From Spartobacteria bacterium (lineage in GTDB: Bacteria; Verrucomicrobiota; Verrucomicrobiia; Chthoniobacterales; UBA6821): a DNA stretch of 19,816 nt. This document shows, piece by piece, positions 14,031 to 19,816 of this stretch; positions within the stretch are counted from its first letter, which is position 1; every line of letters starts with the position of its first letter. The stretch lies in NCBI GenBank assembly GCA_947466005.1, contig CANIBV010000018.1:1-19816 (forward strand), read 5' to 3'. Below the pieces are notes generated by a model. The model was not told where the DNA came from, did no database searches, and saw nothing but the letters and a program-made list of their open reading frames with translations. Both the position numbers and the translations under genes were made by a program.

Positions 14031-15664
14031 AGAAGAAAACCGATTCGCGGCAAGTCAGTGCAAAGCTTCACTCCCTCGGGGGGCTCTACATTCAGCGGAC
14101 CTGTTCGGACTTCCCTCAGTGGGGGAGCAGTCTTGGTTTCTCCAAGTATGAGTCTCTGCTGTCAGGAAGTGATGAGAATACCCGTAAGGCGCGCATCGTC
14201 TTTCTGGAACAGCTACTCACTGAAACGGAGGCCCTGCCCGCCGCTCTGCTGAAGGGTGACGACTGGCTCGACCGCCGCTGTTTTCTTTCACTGCTCCGCA
14301 CGGAACTGCTGAACACTCGTGATCTCGAGCGTCATCGGACCAATCCGCAAGAGTGCTGTGATGCCGCCGTTGGGGCTGTCTTTGAGTTGGTGATCCGCCA
14401 CGCCGAGGATCTCAAGAAGGCTCTGCCAGCGATTGAGTCTCGCCTCGCTGCCATTCCAGGATTCCTGAAGGCCGGCGCCTCTGCCGTCCGGAATCCCGTC
14501 CCTCTCTGGACCAAACTTGCAGCCCATTCGTGCAAGGGTGCACGCGACTTTATCGAAACGATCGGAGAGACCTTGGCCAAGCTTTCTCCTGATCCGGCCA
14601 GAACCCGGAAACTCGCCCGTGCAGCAGGGAAGGCCTTTGACTCGTACGCAGTTGCCATTGCAAAAAAGAGGCAGGGCAAGGCCGGAGGCTTCGCTATTGG
14701 ACGTGAGCGATTTGAATATCTCGTACGCGAACGAACCGGTCTCGACTGGAGCCTTCCCGAGATCGAGGCTGAGGGACACCGCCTCATTGAGGAGCTCTCT
14801 TCAGAGTTGGCCAAGGAGGCAAAGAAACATGGACGAGGCAAGGTGTCACAGATCCTGGAACATGCCCGTGATTCCTGGACGCCGGACGCTCCGCTAATCG
14901 ATCTCTACACCCGCTCCTCCGACATGTGGCGTGCGCGCGTGCTGAAGAGCGGGCTCTTCCCGATCCCACCGGGTGAATCCCTCAAGGTCACCCCCGTACC
15001 CGACTTCATGCGGGAGCATTTTCCAACGGCCGCCTACAGCTCCCCCGGTGCTTTTGAGAAACGACAACGTGGAATCTTCTGGGTCAATGACCTGGGTGCG
15101 ACCAAAAAGGATCCCGCCGAGAAGCTCCGCGAGGAACGGCAGCACTTCGGGTTGGAGCTCACGAGTGCCCACGAAGGCTATCCCGGTCACCATCTTCAGT
15201 TTGCCATTCAGAACCGCCACCAGAGCCATATTCGACGACTCTCTTCCCATGCCATTTTCTACGAGGGATGGACCATGTGGTGCGAGAAACTGGCAGTCGA
15301 GAAGGGGTGGGTGAAGGGGCCTCATGCCCAACTTGCACGTCTCCAGCAACTTCACGATGCTCTCTGGCGCGCCTACCGCATCATCATCGACTGCGGCCTT
15401 CACTCCGGGAAGTTAACCCATGAGGCGGCTGCGCAGATGCTCGTCGAGGGAGTCGGATTTACATCCGCTCGTGCCCGCGCCGATGTGAACTGGTACACCT
15501 GCCAACCGACAGTCCCGATGAGCTATCTCCTTGGGCGACTGGAGCTCGAGAGAGTCAAGTCCCACCTGATCGAGGGGGAGGGGTGGTCGCTCCGGAAATT
15601 CCACGACTGGTCACTCTCCCATGGGGCAGTCCCATGGAGATGGATCGAGCAGTCCGGAACTTAG
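14027..15664 (+). CDS. DUF885 family zinc metallopeptidase-like protein
   Basis: 545-aa DUF885 protein. The zinc-site motif HEGYPGHH (382-389) gives ligands H382 and H388 with E383 as general base; E413 in YEGWTMW is the likely third ligand. The C-terminal QPTVPMSYLLGRLELERVK segment is highly typical of the family. It lacks an N-terminal signal peptide (starts KKKTDSRQVS), unlike many DUF885 proteins that are secreted or lipid-anchored, so it is probably cytosolic. Family members that have been tested act as peptidases, but the substrate here is unknown. The start is GTG within a 4-base GTGA overlap with the upstream secreted-protein gene. It converges on the small membrane-protein gene 16 bases downstream. 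Confidence 0.92.
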   Translation: MKKKTDSRQVSAKLHSLGGLYIQRTCSDFPQWGSSLGFSKYESLLSGSDENTRKARIVFLEQLLTETEALPAALLKGDDWLDRRCFLSLLRTELLNTRDLERHRTNPQECCDAAVGAVFELVIRHAEDLKKALPAIESRLAAIPGFLKAGASAVRNPVPLWTKLAAHSCKGARDFIETIGETLAKLSPDPARTRKLARAAGKAFDSYAVAIAKKRQGKAGGFAIGRERFEYLVRERTGLDWSLPEIEAEGHRLIEELSSELAKEAKKHGRGKVSQILEHARDSWTPDAPLIDLYTRSSDMWRARVLKSGLFPIPPGESLKVTPVPDFMREHFPTAAYSSPGAFEKRQRGIFWVNDLGATKKDPAEKLREERQHFGLELTSAHEGYPGHHLQFAIQNRHQSHIRRLSSHAIFYEGWTMWCEKLAVEKGWVKGPHAQLARLQQLHDALWRAYRIIIDCGLHSGKLTHEAAAQMLVEGVGFTSARARADVNWYTCQPTVPMSYLLGRLELERVKSHLIEGEGWSLRKFHDWSLSHGAVPWRWIEQSGT

Positions 15665-15680
15665 ATCGGTTCCCTGAAGC

Positions 15681-16067
15681 CTAGTAAGCCTTCTTGCCCT
15701 GCTTCTTGAGCAAGCGAGCAACGACGAAAGAGCGGACGCAAAGAAACACAAAGATCCCACAGAGGGCTGCCGTTGCCATCTTGGCGATGGCCGCGTTCTC
15801 GTTCTCGGCGCCTGCGTACTTAAGGACACTGGGGAGTTTTGCAAATGCTGAGATGGTCGCCCCGAAGCCAAGGATCCCGACTAGGACGGCGACATGCATA
15901 ACGTGCATGTGGAGTTTCGGATTGCGGGCGATGATGCCGCAGAGAATGAGGATCACTCCCAGGATGCAGGGGATCAATGCAGTGTAGTGGATGGCGCCCG
16001 TTCCGAAGAATCCGACAAGACCGACGATGTTGAGAAGGAGGCCGATAACGATGGTGATGGGGATCAT
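15681..16067 (-). CDS. Small four-TM membrane protein, unknown function
   Basis: 128 aa with four hydrophobic segments at about residues 4-21, 29-47, 56-75 and 95-118, separated by short loops, the second of which is ARNPKLHMHVMH. It ends in a basic tail KKQGKKAY, suggesting a cytoplasmic C-terminus. No enzymatic motif is visible. Similar small membrane proteins with an ALIP...G...IARN...HVMH pattern are, to my recollection, common in Planctomycetes and Verrucomicrobia, but I cannot name a Pfam family. The open frame continues upstream to 16241, but that extension is low-complexity and polar, unlike a membrane-protein N-terminus, so the ATG at 16065-16067 was chosen. It is monocistronic and converges on the DUF885 gene. 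Confidence 0.78.
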   Translation of the reverse strand: MIPITIVIGLLLNIVGLVGFFGTGAIHYTALIPCILGVILILCGIIARNPKLHMHVMHVAVLVGILGFGATISAFAKLPSVLKYAGAENENAAIAKMATAALCGIFVFLCVRSFVVARLLKKQGKKAY

Positions 16068-16209
16068 GAGGGGAGACTGCCAAGTCAAGGAGCGAGAGTC
16101 GAGGGCTGAGAACTTTTGGCAGATGGAAGAGGGGACCGGGCACAGGAGTTTTGGGAAACCCGATCCAATGCTCTCATGGGCAATCAATTCTTTAAACCAA
16201 TGGATTCGG

Positions 16210-16227
16210 CTTGATGAGTTCTTGATG
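16210..16227. repeat. Short direct repeat CTTGATG in the divergent gap
   Basis: CTTGATG occurs at 16210-16216 and 16221-16227, and the joint reads GAGTTCTTGA (16216-16225), identical to 7096-7105. It is in the 235-base gap between the divergent small membrane-protein gene and trmL (16068-16302). The rest of that gap is AT-richer than the genes and should hold both promoters, but I cannot point to convincing -35/-10 pairs. Confidence 0.45.
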
Positions 16228-16302
16228 CTTAAAGGAACCAAATCCAGATTGAATATTAGTTAATCCCCATTTCCTATCCCACGATTACCAATTTCCCGCC
16301 CC

Positions 16303-16791
16303 ATGCTTCACGTTGTCTTGATAGAGCCCGAGATCCCGCAGAACACCGGCAACATCGCCCGTCTCTGCGTGGCCGCCGGTGCACGCCTTCATCTGGTCGG
16401 CCCGCTCGGCTTCTCGATCGATGAGAAAGCGGTGAAGCGCGCGGGGATGGATTACTGGGATCGCCTCGATCTTAAAACGTGGGGATCCTGGGAAGAGCTT
16501 CTGGCGGCACATCCCGGTGCCCGCTTCTGGCTGCTGAGCAGCAAGGTGGATCGCCCCTACTGGAATGTGGAGTTCAGGGATGGGGACTTCCTGCTTTTTG
16601 GGCGTGAGTCCAAGGGCCTGCCATCCTGTCTTCTCGAGGCTCATCCGCAATCTTCACTGACCATTCCGATGACCGAGGGTACGCGGAGCATCAATCTCTC
16701 CACCTCGACGGGTATCGTTCTATATGAGGCGATACGACAGTTGAACGTGTCGTCGGGGCAGTTGCCGCTCGTAGCAAACCCCGTTAGCTGA
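16303..16791 (+). CDS. trmL: tRNA (cytidine/uridine-34)-2'-O-methyltransferase TrmL
   Basis: SPOUT-class SAM-dependent methyltransferase that 2'-O-methylates the wobble base of tRNA-Leu isoacceptors; cytosolic homodimer. 162 aa against about 155 for the family. The sequence begins at once with the family opening LIEPEIPQNTGNIARLC (residues 6-22). The knotted SAM-binding part has FGRESKGLP (99-107) and IPMTEGTRSINLSTSTGIV. These match the YibK/TrmL group better than TrmH or TrmJ. The ATG is at 16303-16305. The stop is 12 bases before the ABC ATPase start, so the two genes are probably in one transcript, though no functional link is obvious. Confidence 0.93.
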   Translation: MLHVVLIEPEIPQNTGNIARLCVAAGARLHLVGPLGFSIDEKAVKRAGMDYWDRLDLKTWGSWEELLAAHPGARFWLLSSKVDRPYWNVEFRDGDFLLFGRESKGLPSCLLEAHPQSSLTIPMTEGTRSINLSTSTGIVLYEAIRQLNVSSGQLPLVANPVS

Positions 16792-16803
16792 TTCCTTTAT
16801 CCC

Positions 16804-17841
16804 ATGGCAACCACGCCCGTTATTCAGACCCATGATCTGACGAAGGCCTTTCGAACCTATCGTAAGGAAGAGGGACTGAAAGGAGCATTCCGCGGCCTCT
16901 TTCACCGCAAGTATACGGAGACTTTGGCCGCGGACCGTGTGAGTTTCTCCGTCGGGGAGGGGGAGTTTGTCGGATTCCTCGGGCCGAATGGCGCTGGAAA
17001 AACCACAGTGCTCAAGATGCTCTCGGGTCTTCTGCAGCCTAGTTCGGGAAGCGCCTCCGTACTCGGTTTTAACCCGGCAAAGCGTTCCGTCGAACTCAAG
17101 CGCCAGTTCGCCCTCTTGATGGGTCAGAAGAATGCCCTCTGGTGGGATCTTCCAGCCCGTGAGTCGCTGGAGCTGAACCGGGCGATTTATGGGATTGATC
17201 GAAAGGAGTTTGAGAGAACGGTGGGAGAGCTCATCGAGCTGCTCGATGTCCGCGACAAGATGGGGGTCATGGTCCGTGAGTTGAGCCTTGGGGAGCGGAT
17301 GAAGATGGAGCTGATCGCGGCACTGCTGCATCGTCCGAAAGTACTCTTCCTGGATGAGCCGACCATAGGGCTTGATGTGATGAGTCAGAAGAAGGTCAGG
17401 GAGTTCCTCCGTGAGTATAACCGCCGCTATCAGGTCGTGACGCTGCTCACCAGTCACTACATGCAGGATATCGAGGAACTCTGCGAGCGCGTGATCCTAA
17501 TCGATCATGGGAAGATCTTTTTCGACGGATCGCTCTCGGAGGTGGTTTCCCGCTTCACTTTGACCAAGATCATCGAGGTCGATTTCAGTACGCCACTTCC
17601 AGAGACCTTTACGCCACCCGGCAGCGTGCTCGAGCGGAATCCGCTTCAACTCAAGATCGAGGTTCCCCGCGCCGAGGTCCCCCGGGCCTGCGCGGCGCTC
17701 CTTGCGGGGGGGCAGGTGATCGATCTCTCGGTCAGCGAGGTGCCGATCGAGGAGGTGATCCGCAAGGTTTTCGGCGGTCAGCAGGAGCTTTACAAAAAAG
17801 AGTCTGAAACTCTGAGTCGCGATTTTAACACAAAGGGATGA
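16804..17841 (+). CDS. ABC-2-type transporter ATP-binding protein (COG4586-like)
   Basis: 345-aa ATPase of the COG4586 type, which energises ABC-2 exporters. Walker A GPNGAGKTT (60-68), Q-loop MGQKNALWWDLP (Q108), signature LSLGERMKME (160-169), Walker B VLFLDEPT (180-187) and switch H218 are all present. The extended N-terminus (TYRKEEGLKGAFRGLFHRKY) before the first strand and a C-terminal domain of about 100 residues are features of this group. Its usual partners are two six-TM permeases, but neither follows: the next gene is a DsbD-type protein. They may lie elsewhere. The TGA (17839-17841) overlaps the next gene's first ATG by three bases (ATGA). Confidence 0.92.
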   Translation: MATTPVIQTHDLTKAFRTYRKEEGLKGAFRGLFHRKYTETLAADRVSFSVGEGEFVGFLGPNGAGKTTVLKMLSGLLQPSSGSASVLGFNPAKRSVELKRQFALLMGQKNALWWDLPARESLELNRAIYGIDRKEFERTVGELIELLDVRDKMGVMVRELSLGERMKMELIAALLHRPKVLFLDEPTIGLDVMSQKKVREFLREYNRRYQVVTLLTSHYMQDIEELCERVILIDHGKIFFDGSLSEVVSRFTLTKIIEVDFSTPLPETFTPPGSVLERNPLQLKIEVPRAEVPRACAALLAGGQVIDLSVSEVPIEEVIRKVFGGQQELYKKESETLSRDFNTKG

Positions 17842-19816
17842 ATATGAAACCCATGGAGACATTTCCACGGATGAAGAGCCGCCTGATGAATCTCCTTGCG
17901 GTTCTCTTCATGGGGGTTGCTTCCCTTTACGCCGGGTCGGGCGAGGGGGTGAAGGCATGGCTTGCGACGGATGCCTCCGTGCCATTGGTTCCCGGGAAAC
18001 CTTTTACCGCCACAGTGGTGCTCGATCTTCAGCCCGGTTTTCACACCTACTGGCAATATCCGGGGGATTCGGGCCTCCCTCCCAAGGTGACCTGGCATCT
18101 CCCCGAGGGGTGGACGGCCTGTCCGATCGAGTTCGCGATTCCGCATCAGTTCTCCGAATCGGGTGACATGATTGTGTATGGCTACGAGAAGCAGCAACTT
18201 CTGCGGGCCGTGATCACGCCCTCCAAGGAGCTTCAGAAAGATCGGTTTTATCCCATCAAGGCCTCTCTGACATGGCTCGCCTGCAAGGAACTCTGCGTCC
18301 CGGGATCGGCTGATGTGGAACTCAAGATTCCGGGGCCGACAGCGACGACCGATTTAGATTGGGCATCTATTCAGGCTCCCAAGGGAGACTGGCCTCTTTC
18401 CGGAAAGCCCCCCTTTCCTGTTTCCATCTCCGAGAAGGCCGCAACTAATATCGTTGTCTCATTCACTGGCAATTCTGTTGCTAACTATCAATTATATCCG
18501 GCCCCTACAGATGGAACGACGGCGGGACATGTCACTCAACTCTCTTCCCAAGGGCCCAAGGGATCCGCGGTGGTGTTCTCGGTTCCTTGGGATGGATCCG
18601 CACCATTCAAGGGGCTTCTTGTGGAGCGGATTGGTGGTGAAAAAAAAGCATGGTGGATTAGTAAGAACGCATTGCAAACTACTGATGTAAAAGGAATAGA
18701 TGGCTCATTAATTGTGCTGATTTCAGCCCTCTTCTCGGGCTTTCTTGGCGGACTAATCCTGAATCTGATGCCGTGCGTATTGCCTGTGATCTCCTTAAAA
18801 ATCTTCAGCTTTATTGCGCAGGCCGGAGAGTCTCCCGCGCGGATCTTTCGCCATGGAGTGGCATTTTCCGGGGGTATCTTTAGTTGGTTCTTAGCTCTTG
18901 GAACGATAGTGATTATGCTGAAGTCAGGTGGAGCTCAAGTAACCTGGGGGGCTTTCCAATTTCAGAACCCCCTCTTCGTGATCGGACTTAGTGTTGTTGT
19001 TTTCCTCTTCGCTCTGAACCTCTTCGGTGTTTTTGAGATCTCACTTCCCGGAACAGCGACGACATCTCTCGACCAAACCGCTGCTCGCGGTGGCTATGCA
19101 GGATCCTTTTTTCAGGGCCTGTTTGCCACCCTGCTGGCCACACCCTGCACGGCCCCCTTCCTAGGCAGTGCCCTTGGGTTTGCCTTTGGTCAAAGCCCTG
19201 GGGTGATCTTGGGTATGTTTGCCGCTGTCGCCTTTGGAATGTCCCTACCCTACCTCCTGCTCTCGGCACGTCCCGGATGGAGGAAGTGGATCCCCAAGCC
19301 GGGGGCTTGGATGGAACGACTCAAGCAGTTCATGGGTTTCCCCTTGCTTGCCACGAATCTCTGGCTCCTCTGGGTGCTTCAGAACCAGCGGGGAGAGATG
19401 GCTGCGCTTCTGCTGTTGGCCCTTTTCCTCATTCTTGGCTTCTGCGCCTGGATCTACGGTTCCATCTCCAGTGGATCCCTCTGCAGTGCGACACGATGGG
19501 TGCTCATGGCCGGGATCGCTCTTGTTTCCCTTATTTCACTCGCCGTTGTGATGAAGCGCATCAGTCAAACCGCTCCCGTAGCCTCCAGTGAAGTAAGCCG
19601 CGATGGAATCGTATGGGTTCCCTATTCTCCGTCATCCCTCGACGTATTGCGATCAGAGGGCAAGCCGGTCTTTCTCGATTTCACCGCCTCGTGGTGCCTG
19701 ACCTGTCAGTTCAACGAGAAGACATCGATCAATGTGCCGGCGGTTCGCTCCCTTCTCCGCGAGAAGGGGATCACTGCCATGAAAGGTGACTGGACGAATT
19801 CCGATCCCGCGATCAC
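17838..19816 (+). CDS. dsbD: DsbD/ScsB-type thiol:disulfide interchange protein, 3' end missing
   Basis: Open from 17838 through the right edge (659 codons, no stop), so the C-terminus is outside the window. It carries reducing power from cytosolic thioredoxin across the inner membrane. After a signal peptide (hydrophobic LLAVLFMGVASLYA) comes an N-terminal DsbD-alpha-like domain with a cysteine pair spaced as CKELC (C149, C153), the ScsB-like form. The membrane domain (about 290-570) has the two redox cysteines in MPCVLPV (C313) and TPCTAPF (C437). A thioredoxin-like domain follows with WCLTC (C620, C623), cut shortly after. Start options are ATG at 17838 (overlapping the ABC stop), 17844 (AAGGG six bases upstream) and 17853. 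Coupling to the ABC ATPase is likely. The stretch from about 18650 to 18930 is AT-richer. Confidence 0.93.
   Translation, partial: MNMKPMETFPRMKSRLMNLLAVLFMGVASLYAGSGEGVKAWLATDASVPLVPGKPFTATVVLDLQPGFHTYWQYPGDSGLPPKVTWHLPEGWTACPIEFAIPHQFSESGDMIVYGYEKQQLLRAVITPSKELQKDRFYPIKASLTWLACKELCVPGSADVELKIPGPTATTDLDWASIQAPKGDWPLSGKPPFPVSISEKAATNIVVSFTGNSVANYQLYPAPTDGTTAGHVTQLSSQGPKGSAVVFSVPWDGSAPFKGLLVERIGGEKKAWWISKNALQTTDVKGIDGSLIVLISALFSGFLGGLILNLMPCVLPVISLKIFSFIAQAGESPARIFRHGVAFSGGIFSWFLALGTIVIMLKSGGAQVTWGAFQFQNPLFVIGLSVVVFLFALNLFGVFEISLPGTATTSLDQTAARGGYAGSFFQGLFATLLATPCTAPFLGSALGFAFGQSPGVILGMFAAVAFGMSLPYLLLSARPGWRKWIPKPGAWMERLKQFMGFPLLATNLWLLWVLQNQRGEMAALLLLALFLILGFCAWIYGSISSGSLCSATRWVLMAGIALVSLISLAVVMKRISQTAPVASSEVSRDGIVWVPYSPSSLDVLRSEGKPVFLDFTASWCLTCQFNEKTSINVPAVRSLLREKGITAMKGDWTNSDPAI

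Noticed and set aside
16720..17457. 245-codon minus-strand frame across the trmL/ABC junction
   Set aside because: Antisense to two well-supported genes and lacks any domain signature.
1..19816. CRISPR array, tRNA/rRNA genes, insertion sequence, prophage or riboswitch
   Set aside because: I looked for regular 25-40 nt direct repeats, tRNA T-loop/anticodon patterns, transposase motifs and known riboswitch cores in the gaps and found none; the repeats present are 7-11 nt words only.

Overview
The window is an ordinary-looking bacterial chromosome segment, about 55-60% GC by eye. It is most consistent with a Verrucomicrobiota-type organism. This is an inference from the gene set: an approximately 900-residue GH63/MGH1-like glucosidase, a free-standing RelE-like protein, a free-standing S23-type four-helix-bundle gene, few clear Shine-Dalgarno sites and several GTG starts. 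There is no rRNA or other marker to confirm it. Coding density is high and no gap exceeds 300 bases; the longest gaps are 9326-9532, 6897-7113 and 16068-16302.

Layout: (1) 58-2745 (+) is a GH63/MGH1-like glucosidase, converging on a long leftward block. (2) 13036 down to 2838 (-) is a ten-gene leftward series: proA, acylphosphatase, ABC ATPase, four-helix-bundle protein, bioD, histidine phosphatase, RelE-like protein, class V aminotransferase, PEP carboxylase and a TIGR03862-type flavoprotein. The proA-acyP-ABC part is tightly packed and starts at a good sigma70-type promoter. The RelE-like gene and the aminotransferase overlap by one base. The other junctions carry hairpins and word repeats, so this is probably several transcripts. 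(3) 13191-15664 (+) is a secreted helical protein of unknown function overlapping a DUF885 zinc metallopeptidase by GTGA. (4) 15681-16067 (-) is a small four-TM protein. (5) 16303 to the right edge (+) is trmL, an ABC-2-type ATPase and a DsbD/ScsB-type thiol:disulfide transporter. The last gene runs off the window and is open from 17838 to 19816.

The genes are mostly housekeeping: biotin synthesis, proline synthesis, anaplerosis, tRNA modification, thiol redox and efflux ATPases. The unexplained structure lies in the gaps. Four or five gaps carry short words of 7-9 nt, repeated in tandem and/or inverted. The word family GTTCYTGR occurs in three separate gaps. Two gaps share an unusual layout in which one left arm can pair with either of two right-arm copies. 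Most striking, the AT-richer four-helix-bundle gene is enclosed by a perfect 10-bp inverted repeat built from CTAAYAGY words, as if it were a small inserted cassette.
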